A stretch of DNA of 64,000 bases from Atkinsonella hypoxylon (Eukaryota; Ascomycota; Sordariomycetes; Hypocreales; Clavicipitaceae), in assembly GCA_000729835.1 (NCBI GenBank), contig JFHB01000021.1:62001-126000 (forward strand), given 5' to 3'. The position numbers and the translations under genes are program-made. The notes under the pieces are model-generated. The model was not told the DNA's origin. It did no database searches and saw nothing but the letters and a program-made list of their open reading frames with translations. Positions 11,512 to 22,916 of this stretch are shown in pieces. Position 1 is the stretch's first letter, and the number at the start of each line of letters is the position of its first letter.

Positions 11512-13228
11512 TTAGATGCCAGCATCAAGACGCCAACCTTCAACAGGGAGGGGGAAGGCGCTGGTCCAGGCAGATATCTCCTTGCGGAGCTCGTTGATGC
11601 GGGGGACCTCACCGCTAGCAACCTTAGCCTTGAAGTCCTTGAGCTTGTTAGCCTCCTTCGGAAGAGCACCCTGAACGTCTTTGCAGATCTTGATGCTCTC
11701 ATCGATGTACTTGGCAACGCGCTCAAAGTCCTTCTCGCCAAAGCCACGGCTGGTCATGGCTGGAGTTCCAATACGAATGCCGCAAGGGGTCAAGGCACTC
11801 TTGTCGCCAGGAATAGAGTTCTTGTTGCAAGCGATGTTGATCTGCTCTAAAACAGCCTCAAGGCGAGCACCGTCCAGGCTGTGTTGGCGAAGGTCAAGCA
11901 GCACCATGTGGCTGTCGGTGCCGTCAGCGACGAGCTTGTGACCAAGAGCCTTGAAAGTGGTCTCTAGAGTCTTGGCATTGGAGACAACCTTCTCCTGGTA
12001 AGCCTTAAACTCAGGTGTCTGAGCCTGCTTGAGGGCAACGGCCAAAGCAGTAATTGTGTGATTGTGAGGACCACCTTGGTGACCAGGGAAGACAGAGAAG
12101 TTGATGGGGCCTTCGAGATCGTAAAGGGTCTCCTTGCCAGACTTGGCATCGACAGAGCGGACGCCCTTGCGGAAGAAGATCATGGCACCACGCGGACCAC
12201 GAAGAGACTTGTGAGTGGTGGTGGTGACGATATCAGCATATTGAAACGGAGTAGGAATGACTTCAGCAGCAATAAGACCGGAGATGTGAGCCATATCGAC
12301 AACAAGGTAAGCACCAACAGAGTCGGCAATCTCTCGCATGCGCTTGTAGTCAATCAGACGGCAGTAAGCAGAAGTACCTGCAACGAGGACCTTTGGGCGG
12401 TAGAGAATGGCATTCTTGGCAAGCTGTTCGTAGTCGATGATGCCAGTCTCGAGGTCAACTCGATAAGGCATAGTCTCGAAGTAAGTTGAGACAGCAGAGA
12501 TCCTATAGGGATATTTTAGTAAAGAGTACCCTTAATCATTGAAAGGGCCACCAGCAAAAAAAAAAAAAAATTGTGCTAGGATAAGGCTATTTTCCATACT
12601 TTCGCTGAGGAGTCTGGTAGCCGTGACTAAGATGGCCACCGTGGGGAAGGTCAAGACCCATGAGACGGCCGTGAGGTGGCATTATAGCCTGATAGACCTG
12701 CAAGTTGGCGGGACTGCCAGACAAGCATTGGACATTGACACCCCACCTCTCGGAGTCGAGGTGGAAGGCTTCCAGAGCGCGGCGCTGGCAGAGCAGCTCA
12801 ATCTGATCAATGTGCTGGTTGCCACCATAGTAACGAGCACCAGGGTAGCCCTCCGAGTACTTGTTAGACATGGGAGAGCCGAGGGCATCGAATACAGCAC
12901 GGGAAGTGATGTTCTCAGAGGCAATGAGAACAATGGACTCGCGCTGGCGCTGTATCTCATCTTTCTGTAGCGTGGGGTATCAGAAATTTTGCGAAACCGG
13001 GCGAAAGAACGTTCAAAGCGTTCGTTCACATGGGCAAGTGAAGCGTACCATGATAGAAGCGACCTCGGGATCGGAGTCAACAAGAGACTTCTCGAGCATC
13101 TATTTCCGGCGTAATTGGTTAGCTGGCTCGAATCTCTCCTAGTATCTTGGGTCCTGGTTACTAGTTTTGAACGTGGGGCAATCACGAACCTCCTTGTGAG
13201 CGGAAGAGAGGGCGTAGTCGGACGACAT
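11512..13228 (-). CDS. SHM2: Serine hydroxymethyltransferase, cytosolic
   Basis: Four exons: 13228-13190, 13099-13049, 12964-12600 and 12502-11512, giving 481 residues, typical for eukaryotic SHMT. The enzyme is PLP-dependent and converts serine plus tetrahydrofolate to glycine plus methylene-tetrahydrofolate, feeding one-carbon metabolism. Family blocks include LIASENITS, SNKYSEGYPGARYYGG, SGSPANLQVY, VDMAHISGLIA and TTTTHKSLRGPRG, whose Lys (about 250) forms the PLP Schiff base. The N-terminus (MSSDYALSSAHKE) is short and not presequence-like, which points to the cytosolic rather than the mitochondrial isoform. Introns are 90, 84 and 97 nt with good GT-AG ends; the last contains a poly-T tract. 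Confidence 0.96.
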
Positions 13229-14347
13229 TGTGAATGCTTGGATGCGTAGAGAGGGTATCAATGGAGAAGAGAAAGGTAGAACTAATGGACTACTTTCTTT
13301 TAAAGAGGTCCAATGCGAAGGTCCGGAGGAAAACGAGGGATGAAAAAAAAAAAAGGGCGACAGGTGGCGTGGGAAGGGTAAAAAACTGGCGGGGCGAGAT
13401 CGGGGGTGTTGTGGGGGGTGTTGTGGGGGGTTACTGTGGGGGGTTACTGCGGGGGGGTCTATTTGGCCATTTTGGCGAGGGAAGGAGCGACTATGAAGGT
13501 GGAGGGGTTATTTATTGATGACTGTTGGCAAGCATCACATCTCAGCGGGTTGATGAATTGATGAATCATCCTAGCATTGACCCTCGACTTATTTTCTGGG
13601 GCCATGCCACCCTTATGGTCCATATTAAGCTCGTTGTTGAGCTATCCTTATTAGTCGAAGTCGAGGACCTGCGGACAACTACCTACTGCTGTTTCAACGA
13701 CTGTACGATGCATATTGCGAATTACTCCAGGTCATAGTTAACCCAAACTGCGAAAACAGCTTGGCCGCGCTCCGACCACCGAGACGAACAAAGTGATAAG
13801 CTTCGAGACACCGCGGTTAAAGCGACAGCACGCAAATGCCGTTGATGCCTCCTTTCAGTATGTATTCCGATGACCGAACCATCTCGGCTCGGGTACAGAC
13901 GGCTTTCATCACAATCAACTACACCAAAGGGAAAAGCAGCTGCGGCGTCAAAGCGCTGTCCACACCACCTCGACTATCCAAGTCTCATAATGGCAGCCCG
14001 TGCATTAGCTCCATGGCCAACTCTTGATTTGCCAACTCCTCTTGCGTTATTTGCCTTTCCAACTACAAAAGCTCTTGTTATGCACCGCAAGTTGTGTAGA
14101 CCGCGCAACCGTACCTGTCCAATGAAAGCCACGTGAAATGACGCTTACCCTGGTTATGCCCGCTTCTTCCACGGCCTCCGAGGTCGAGGTGCAGACAAGC
14201 GAGATAGTGTTATCCATGATAGTTAAATAAATGATTCCTAATTTCCCCACATGTCGCGGTAAAACACCAGACCCATCCGTGCAAGGCCACCAAAACAGAC
14301 TTCGAGCAAAGGCACAAAGACCCCAATCTCACGAGACTGCCAGTACC
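13229..14347. promoter_or_regulatory. Divergent promoter region, SHMT / ferric reductase-like
   Basis: About 1.1 kb between divergent genes. Next to the SHMT start (13404-13460) the plus strand carries repeated G-runs of five to seven (GTTGTGGGGGG, GTTACTGTGGGGGG types), so the template side is C-rich. These could form a G-quadruplex or bind a zinc-finger factor; both ideas are inference. No gene is seen. Confidence 0.55.
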
Positions 14348-16158
14348 ATGGGCTGGCCATATGGTTTTCCAGCCCTCACACAGGAAGAGGTGCAGCTACG
14401 GCGTCAAGCCCTGGATTTGTATGCCTGCATAGCCCACTACTCAGCTCTTGCGTCGGTCGTCCCATTCCTTCTTTACCGCATCTGCCGCTACATCGCACAC
14501 CAGGTCGGCCATGCCTCGTCGTCAAGCGGACAGGGCCGGTATACACCCGTCCCCAAATCCCCCGTCGTGAAAGCACACCAGCAAAGCTCAGCTGGCAAAG
14601 CCGCCATCCTGTGGCGGAAGTTCACATGGTTCCTGGGAGATGATGTATGCTTTGCCGGTTCTTACTGGGGTCAATGGGACGAATGGCTTGTCGGCGCGCT
14701 CTGGACAGCCTGGCTGCTCGTCTTGTGCGTGATGGGAACGGGCAATGGTAAGAAAAGCGTTACTTGACGCGCCGTGAGATTTGCGCCACTAACTTAAGTG
14801 AACCCAAAGATTATTTTCATCTCACCAAAAGAGTCGGCGCCGTTGCCATCTCTCAGCTGCCGATCCAATATCTGCTTTCGCTAAAGGCCTTGAACCCCTT
14901 CGCTTGGGCATTCCGGTCATCCCACGAGCACATCAACCGCTACCACAGAGTGCTTGGTGGTATCATCTATGGACTCATTCTACTGCACCTGATTCTTTAC
15001 AATGCCTACTTCATATACGCGGGCATTTGGCTCAGACGCTTCCTCAACTCAGTTGTTTTCTGTGGCGTCGTCGCCTCCTTTGGTTTCCACGGCTTAACAG
15101 CGACGGCGACGCAAGCGGCCAGAAAGTATTCCTACAGGCTCTTCTTCATCACTCACTTGGCCGTTGCATTGTTCACACCGGTGTTGTTGTTCTTTCATGC
15201 TCCCTCGGCTCGATTCTACATTGTCGAGGCTGTGGTCATCTTTATTGTGGACGTGGGTGCACGCCGCACCACTACCATTAATGCCCCTTCTACTTTGGAG
15301 ATTATTCCTGGAACGACGCTCGTCAAGGTCGCTTCTTCTCTCCCCGCACAAAACCTAGCCAAATTTCGTGCTGCGCCTGGTGCGCATATCTACCTAAGCA
15401 TCCCGCCTTCTTCTCGAACCAGTGCTATCGCGTCAACCAAGTCCAGGATCGTCGACTACCTCGACAACCCCTTCACAGTAGCCAGCGTTGATGAACAAGA
15501 AGGCATCATTAATCTCGTTGCCCGTGTTAGGGATGGGCCCATGACAAAACTGCTCTCTGACTTTGCCTCTGCTCCCGTTTCTATCACTACACAAGCTACC
15601 AAACCAGTATTGGGCATTGACGGACCCTACGGTACCATGATCTCCCACTTCAGCGACTTGCTGACTTGGGGACCTAACCGGGTTCTCCTCTTTTCGGGCG
15701 GCGTAGGTGCCACATTCACACTGCCCATTTACCACGCCTTGCAGAATGAACTGCCCTCTGCGAAAGTTCAGTTCATATGGGCCATACGTGGTCCCGGAGA
15801 CGCCACGTGGGCTGTTTCCAACACAGCTACGGGGAAATCTGTTCTTGAGGATCAAAATGTACAGCTTTTTCTGACGGGAGACATGGGTGTCACAGAAGAC
15901 CGAGACAATGCTGCAGGTGGCGCTGTAGAGTTATCTGAACTACATCGCAGTCATGGCCGGGTGACGTCCAACCAGAACCGCAAGAGGCCCAATCTCCAGA
16001 AAATTATAGACGATACTTTCCGCCAAGGCTTGAGTGATTCCGTAGCTGTTCTTGTGTGTGGTCCTATTGATATGACTAGGGAAGTCAGGCATAGAGTCAG
16101 TCTATGGGTGAGACAGGGACGGGAGGTCTGGTGGCATAGTGAGACTTTTAGCTGGTAA
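14348..16158 (+). CDS. Ferric reductase-like transmembrane flavocytochrome
   Basis: Two exons, 14348-14747 and 14810-16158, giving 582 residues; the intron is 62 nt and joins GTGN to DYFHLTKRVG. The family moves electrons from NADPH through FAD and two hemes across a membrane, typically to ferric or cupric ions. Several membrane segments precede paired histidines that would hold the hemes (YHRVLGG with LLHL, and FITHLAV with FFHA). The FAD site reads DNPFTVAS where most members have HPFT. A GPYG and GGVGATFTLPIYH pair marks the nucleotide site, and the C-terminus has VLVCGP and WHSETFSW, the usual C-terminal signature. It is closest in feel to the Fre8-type metalloreductases rather than the large plasma-membrane Fre1 group, but substrate and location are inferred. 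Confidence 0.88.
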
Positions 16159-16549
16159 TTTTTAATTAAAGTAAAGATACAATCACGTGTGTTCGACTCG
16201 CTGAATGTTACGCAACGAATGCTGATAATATAGTATATTCATATCTTTTTGACACAAAAGGTCACACTGAACAGCGACAGGTTCGGTAATACATCCGCGA
16301 TATATTAACGTAACTATCAAGCGTCATTTATAGTAAAACTATAACCTTAACATTTGCATTACGAATAAACCTGCCTCTCCAACATGTTCCTGTTTTCTCC
16401 TCGGTATAACTCCACTCTTGGTATCGTCTCGTAACATCGTATCGTCAACTGTATCTATGACCACTGTCCCACGGACTAAACCTTTGCTGGCACTACATGA
16501 TCCACCAATGCCACTCCCGACCGCACGTTGTCGGCGTAGCAGGGGTTGC
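16159..16549. other. Convergent 3' region, ferric reductase-like / NAB3
   Basis: AT-rich spacer between two genes that end facing each other; only UTRs are expected. Confidence 0.5.
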
Positions 16550-19244
16550 TCACTGCCTGTATCGTGCTAGCTGTGCCATTATATTCTGCACTTGTGACGC
16601 AGAGTCTCCGGTGCTTCCAACTGCTTTAGGATTACTGCCTCCGTTTGGCTGCTGGCCCACATAAGGAGAACCGTATGGTACTTGAGGAGGTGCCGCATGT
16701 TGATGATTAGCCGCACCCAAGCTGCCGAGTATAGCCTGGACATCAACTTGAGGAACAGCTGCGGCAGGGTTGTTGGCGGCGTTGCCATGGCCATAAACCC
16801 CAACTCCGGGAGGCGCGGCTGGCTGGCCTTGAATTGTTGAGAGCAGTCGTTGAAGTGTTGCATTGTCAACTTGTCCCACGAGACTTGCAATGTCAACTGC
16901 CGAAGTAGCAGGTAGCTGTGGTTGTGGCGGATATGTGCCGGGTCTCGGTCCTCCATTGTAGGTCGCTGGCTGAGGAGGCGCACCATATGAATTTGCAAAA
17001 GCACTAGCGGCACCATATCCCTGCCCGTAGCCTGTCATCGCGGCCGAGGCAGAGCCTTTTGCGCGCAATATCACTTCAGCGGCGGTGCTAGGATCAAGGT
17101 CGATATACTGGTCGAAACGAACATTGTTATTGCCATTCGATCGATCAAACACCTGCGCCGGGATCCGTCCCAGGGTTTGGGAGCGAATGTCTAGGTCCAC
17201 CACAGCATGGACACCCTCTACCGCTTGTCGTTGTATGACTTGATCTTTCGGGAAGCGGGGATGAAGGTACATAACCTCTGTTTTTAGACCTTTGGCCTTG
17301 AATGCACCCTCTACCCAATTGACGAAGTCTCGATTCACGTCGGGTTGCAGTATAATCTGAACATCAGGCACATCGGCTCCATACCGTCGTGGAAGGTCCA
17401 ATCCAGGTTCATGGCGTGATCGTCCATGGGGACTGGGACTCCGTCTGCGATAAAAATCGCGATCATTCCGGCCGTATCCTGGGGATCGAGACCTCCCTCG
17501 ACCGCCTCGGCCAGAGTCGCTATAGCTACGGTCCCGGCCACCGAAGCTGTCATCCCTTGAATGGTGATAATCGTTTCGGCGTGGAGAGTGGTTACGTCCT
17601 GGGCGGTAGTCATCGCGACTTGACTGACCTTGCTTCTCATTTCTTCTGCCGCTGTCTCGACCTCCGTCTCGACCACGGCCTCTATCTGGGCTACGGTTCC
17701 GCTCCTTTTTTGATTTGTCCTGTACTCGGGAAATCTCGAGGTCTTGCCGTATGTTAGCATGTTCATTTCAATTGAGAGATAAGCAGGCCTTTTACTTACG
17801 AATACGGCGACCTTTGATTTCAATGCCCTGTAGATTGTCCATTGCTCTTCGCCCTTCCTCAACTGTATGATACTGAACAAATCCATAGGCAGACTTGAGG
17901 GAAACCTGGGCAAGTCTACCATATCTATGAAATAGGTCAAACACATCCCGTTTGGACACCTTGTCACTTGAGAGGTTGCCTGCATCAGAAAAAATTAGTT
18001 GGTCATCGTTGGAACTCTTATGGCTTTCGCGAAAGAGATGACTGGGTGGACATACCAATGAAAATACGAGACCCGTCAGGAAAACGGTCCCATTTGGCTT
18101 CTGACATGTATTGTCGTTCATCAGCCATGAATTGGTCCCATTGGCGCTGGTACTCTACGTCATGACCTTGATCACTGGAATATGCGGTCGCCGACTGGGT
18201 CGAAAACGGCGGAACATTCAAACCACTAGCAGGGGGAGGTGGAAGGCTGGTGACGGAGTCTGCGGACGTTCCGGGAGCAATGCCGTTTGCTGGGCCAGAA
18301 ACCGAATGCATAGCTGATGCGATTGTGTTTGCTCCTGGAGGATGATGCTGCGATGCAAAAGACGGGGAGACAGAATATGGTTGGGGGGGTCTTGGGGGTA
18401 ATGAAGAAGGAGATGGCAATGCGGTCGAGGACAGCAGAGATGTAGAACCCGTGGGCGGTTCAGATTCTGTCATGGGGACAGATGGATCATGATCGAACTT
18501 GGTTTCATCAGTATGGGCAGTGAGATTAGCCACGAGCTTCTGGATGTCAAGCGACGATGAGTTTTGTGAATCCGGTGCATGAGGTTCTGGGCCATCTGTA
18601 GGTTTGGTCTGGGCTGATTGACTTTCCTTTTGTTGGTCTTCCTCATGGTGCTGCACTGCAGCCTGGGTAGTAGTAGCATCGAGAGCATCAAGTTGGACAA
18701 TGTCTTGATGATGCGTGGAAACGGGCATTGTGGACGAGGTTGCAGATGGATCATGAACAATAGTAGGATGAGCTTCTGATGAAGAATTGACGGACAACTG
18801 TTCAGAAGAAGTGGAAACTTGGTTGCATTCTTGCAGATCTGATGAGGGTACACTGGGTTTAATTTGATTCGCGTTTTCCTCCTCGGGTTCGATTGGGGAG
18901 TCAAAAGTTTTGGCGTAGTCGTCGTTGCTATCCGACACCTCTTGTCGCGGCTGGGGTTGTTCAGCCACGACTGGATCTGTTTCTTCGCCGTATGGATCGT
19001 TCAGACTGTCGTCATCTACAACATCGTTGTTGTCAGTGGGCTCAGCAGACTGAGCGAGAAGAGGGTCGACGACCGGATCATGCGGTGCCTCAGGAGCACC
19101 CACCGCTGCTTCAACCATGGCGTCGATGGTGTCAACAGTATCCTGGAGAGCTGGAACAACGAGCGGAGCTGCTGTATGTATGGGCGATGGCGAAACAGGA
19201 GACAGGTTGGCAGTGGCCTGAAGTTCGACTTCGGGCTCTATCAT
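16550..19244 (-). CDS. NAB3: RNA-binding protein Nab3 homologue
   Basis: Three exons: 19244-18056, 17979-17800 and 17742-16550, giving 853 residues. Nab3 works with Nrd1 and Sen1 in the nucleus to terminate short RNA polymerase II transcripts and send them to the exosome. The first 360 residues are acidic, Ser/Pro/Gln-rich and probably disordered. One RRM follows (about 391-460) with RNP2 IFIGNL and RNP1 KSAYGFVQY; intron 1 splits the RRM just after IFIG. An RS/RG-rich linker comes next, then a second folded region starting DVPDVQIILQPDVNRDFV, and a Gln/Pro/Gly-rich tail with a final short helix (QVQNIMAQLARYRQ). The layout of RRM, linker and C-terminal domain matches filamentous-fungal Nab3 proteins. 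Role is by homology. Confidence 0.9.
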
Positions 19245-19947
19245 TAAAAGGAGGAGAACTTGTAGAAGGATAAAAAGAAAGAAAGAAAAGGCGGAGCTGA
19301 CTGTGTTCCAAAAGGCCCACTAACTTTACATAGAGTTGAATCCGGCGGCTATGATGGGTGCAAGATGTTGTTCACGAAGGCAGATAGATGTGGAAGTGGG
19401 TGTTGATGGCTCTTAGTGACGCGAAAAGGTATCCATTGAATCTGCGTTTGCGACTCTGCGACCAGTAATGGCGTGGCGGTTGATGCTGCTGCAGAGAACG
19501 ATAGCAGAGCGGGAACAATCGAGAGCGTTATGGAGTTATCAGACACAGGTCTCTAAAGAATTTGAGGCCGTGGAGCACGAACAGAAGTCCAACCTCGGGG
19601 GGGGAGGGCGCCGACCGTGCTGGTGATTGACAAGTGCAGATTGTGGAAGGAGGGAGAAGGCTGTACAAAGGCGAGGCTTCGTTCGATCTGAGTCGGAAAG
19701 TGGCGTTGACAGGCAGGCACCTGTTGACGAGTTAGCAGGAGCGTGGATCCAGGCGTCGCAGCTGATTGGCCACCTAGGTGCTCCGCCTATCCTGTCCTCC
19801 ACCGAATGGCGGGCTTTGACAGAAGCTTGCAACGACAGCAAGTCCATCGCTTGCCGGCACTTTTGAATAGGCACTTTGTTTGGTGAATGAAGTTGTTCTG
19901 TCCGGAAAAAGCTCAAAAGTTGACGAGGTTCACTGTGATCTCGGGAC
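19245..19947. promoter_or_regulatory. Divergent promoter region, NAB3 / ICT1-like
   Basis: About 0.7 kb between divergent starts. The GA-rich run at 19270-19290 lies in the probable NAB3 leader. ORFs on both strands lack family features. Confidence 0.5.
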
Positions 19948-20662
19948 ATGAGTAGCAGAATCTTCAGCCCTCTAAGAGGGTTGTGCCTTGCTGCAAGACC
20001 TTTAGCGCGGGCTACCTGCCCAGCCAACAGGGTTAGATGGAAGCGCTACGAAGCATTCGACGCACATCTGGATAAAGCGACCCTGAGTGAGGCCAGGACC
20101 TGGTTCAAAACGTTCGATGAGTCCATTTTGCCGGCCGGAAGCACGACCTATGCTAGGTCCAGTGGGCCCGGCGGACAACATGTTAATAAGTAAGATAACA
20201 AAACAAAGGACCTTTGAAAAACTCTGGGCTCTCCGCTTACACAAGTCCTATCCAGAACGGAGACGAAGGCCACAACCGTCTATAATGTGAAAGAACTCCT
20301 GTCTGTCTTACCAAAGAACCTACACAGCGGCATACGATGCTCAAAATATTATGTTGCAAGCAATGACTCTCTCACCTTCCAAGACCAAAGCAGTCGCTCC
20401 AGAAGTGCCAATGCAAATGAAAATCGACAAAAGTTGACCAATGAAATATTGCGCATATATTACGCAACGACACCGGCGGAGACGAACAACGAGAAGAAGA
20501 AGAAATTTGAAACTATGTGAGCCTTCCCCCACGTCGATGACAGAGGTCGATCAAGAGCAATACTGACAGGGAGTTAGAGAGAGGCGTTTCCACGACTCTC
20601 GCCTAAAGCAAAAGAAGTTTGCGAGTGCAAAGAAACAGGCGCGAAAAGGCCTACCCGGTTGA
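19948..20662 (+). CDS. Mitochondrial peptidyl-tRNA hydrolase, ICT1/RF-1 type
   Basis: Three exons: 19948-20189, 20256-20516 and 20578-20662, giving 195 residues. The family releases nascent chains from stalled mitochondrial ribosomes and has a GGQ domain without a codon-recognition domain. The N-terminus (MSSRIFSPLRGLCLAARPLARAT) is basic and presequence-like. The catalytic motif SSGPGGQHVNK sits at about 71-81 and intron 1 splits its last Lys codon. The tail is strongly basic (RRFHDSRLKQKKFASAKKQARK), as needed for entry into the mRNA channel. The second intron must end at GTTAG (20577); the nearer ACAG (20569) would shift frame and remove this tail. Introns are 66 and 61 nt. Confidence 0.9.
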
Positions 20663-21626
20663 TGACCTGTCTGCTGTTCTACCAATACTCGATGAACAGT
20701 AATTTCCTTGTATCACCGTACTTTCATGGACTTGAAAATGAATGTGTTGAGCTCGTATGCATGTTCAGCTGTTGAGCTATCTCTGGAAAGGCAGAACGTA
20801 ACAGGCTGCATGGCGGACAAATTCTGTGACGCGACAGACGGAGTAAAGAGGAAAAGAATCGCTCTGCGTATTAGACCATCTTTGAATCTTGAATGTATTT
20901 CCAAGTAAAAACTGCTATCAAGGATATACTAGTATGAGTGTCGTGCTCAGCATGTTGAAAACCGTACTGACATTATGAGAAGTATTGATGAAAATAATAG
21001 CCGCCTGGCCATTTTCGTCGGCCTCGGCCTCGGTACGAGTAGAATAACCACATCTGGATTCGCCAAGGAGAGTTCCAGCCTCAGTCCTTGGACTATATCC
21101 GCAGTCTCACAGCTTACCGAAATGACCCACGAAGCTAGACAGCGGCTCAACCAAGCCCCACTACGGTTGGCTAGTTGAAACAATAAGCCAAGCTCCTTCG
21201 CTTCCCGTCTTGGATCTCTTGGGCTCTAGAGACCTGCACAACCCCCACCTCATCCCGTCTTCCCTCCACATGAATATCACTCCTCATTCAAGACGGAGCC
21301 CGGGACCTGACATTATTTTTTATACATGGCTTGAGGTCGCAAAGGACGGATCACATTGCAACAGAGTTGCAACATCAGAGGCGAGCGCCTAGCAGCCAGA
21401 TACAAGAAGCTGCTTCATGCCATTATTTCCTCGGCGCTCAGCATCAGCCCTCTGTCGCAACTCGTCCACCGCATCGCCGACTTTCTGCACCGTCCAAGTC
21501 GAGAAAGCTTCTACCAATTGTTCCGCCGTCGACCGCGAGACAAGATACTCTCTGGGCCTTATTAATTTCGTCAAGCTAGTTTATATATATATATATATAT
21601 TTGTGACGCTGCAGACGCAAGACGAC
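20663..21626. promoter_or_regulatory. ICT1-like 3' end and CaM-kinase promoter
   Basis: About 1 kb between two plus-strand genes. A (TA)n microsatellite at about 21582-21600 ends only 26 nt before the kinase ATG and so is probably in its 5' leader. No gene is seen. Confidence 0.5.
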
Positions 21627-22916
21627 ATGGAGAGCCAACAAGCCTCGCAGCCCCAAATCCAGCCCTGTCGCTACAAGGTCGGGAAGACATTGGGGGCTGG
21701 CTCATATTCTGTTGTCAAGGAGTGCGTGCACATAGACACGGGACGGTACTATGCTGCCAAGGTCATCAACAAGCGACTCATGGCAGGGCGTGAACACATG
21801 GTACGTCAAACGCGGGCTGGGTCGGTGTTCCAGCAGGAACGAACATCTCACGATCAAACAAGCCTTAGCTAACGATGCATTTTCGAACAAATGAACCAGG
21901 TCCGCAACGAGATCGCCGTCCTTAGAAAAGTCTCCATGGGCCACCAGAACATCCTCACTCTGGTGGATTACTTTGAAACAATGAACAACCTCTACCTCGT
22001 GACGGACCTAGCTCTCGGTGGTGAGCTATTCGACCGAATCTGCCGCAAGGGCTCATACTACGAGTCAGATGCCGCCGATCTTATCCGCGCTACGCTCTCC
22101 GCAGTCGCCTATCTGCACGATCACGGCATCGTCCACCGCGATCTCAAGCCCGAGAACCTCTTGTTCCGGACGCCCGAAGACAATGCAGACTTGCTCATCG
22201 CCGATTTTGGCCTGTCCCGTATCATGGACGAGGAGAGATTCCACGTCTTGACCACGACCTGTGGTACGCCAGGGTACATGGCACCCGAGATCTTCAAGAA
22301 GACGGGCCATGGCAAGCCCGTCGACCTCTGGGCCCTGGGCGTAATCACGTACTTCCTGCTGTGCGGCTACACCCCCTTCGACCGCGACTCCGACTTTGAA
22401 GAAATGCAAGCCATCCTCAACGCCGACTACAGTTTCACGCCCCTTGAATACTGGCGCGGGGTGTCTAGCCACGCAAAGGACTTCATCCGCCGGTGTCTGA
22501 CCATCGACCACACCAAGCGCATCACCGCCCACGAAGCACTCCAACACCCCTTCGTCGCCGCCCAGAAGCCCAGCGACGGCGCAGGCGAAAACCTCTTGCC
22601 GACCATCAAGAAGAACTTCAACGCCCGACGCACCCTCCACGCCGCCATCGATACCGTCCGCGCAATCAACAAGCTCCGAGAGGTGCAGCACCTCATGGAC
22701 GGCGTCCGCTCCAAAGAACCAGACCGAGGCGCCAACAGCCCCCAGACAGAAGAGACCTGTGCCGCCCGCAAAGACGACAGCGGCTACGGCACACAGCACG
22801 ACACCGACGTCCCCATGCGCGACGCTAACGTCCCGCCTTCACTCCAGCCAGGCAACCCGGCAAACAAGGTCGTTCAAACAAGCAAAGGCTTATGGAGTGC
22901 CCCTCCAAAAAGCTAG
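21627..22916 (+). CDS. Calcium/calmodulin-dependent protein kinase
   Basis: Two exons, 21627-21800 and 21900-22916, giving 396 residues; the 99-nt intron (CATG|GTACGT ... ACCAG) is phase 0. All Ser/Thr kinase elements are present: glycine loop GAGSYSVV (about 23-30), Lys45 in AAKVI, HRDLKPEN with catalytic Asp139, DFGL and GTPGYMAPE. The loop residue expected to be phosphorylated by a CaMK kinase aligns with Thr177 in TTTCGTPGY. After the kinase fold comes NFNARRTLHAAIDTVRAI, which looks like the autoinhibitory and calmodulin-binding segment of fungal CMK proteins, then a Ser/Asp-rich tail. It should transduce cytosolic calcium signals; Aspergillus and Neurospora relatives affect growth and stress response. 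Which CMK paralogue it is cannot be fixed here. Confidence 0.93.

Noticed and set aside
11395..11850. 151-codon plus-strand ORF
   Set aside because: Antisense to the 3' end of SHMT; SHMT is certain on the other strand.
22065..22799. 244-codon minus-strand ORF
   Set aside because: Shadow of the CaM-kinase exon, produced by its GC-rich third positions.
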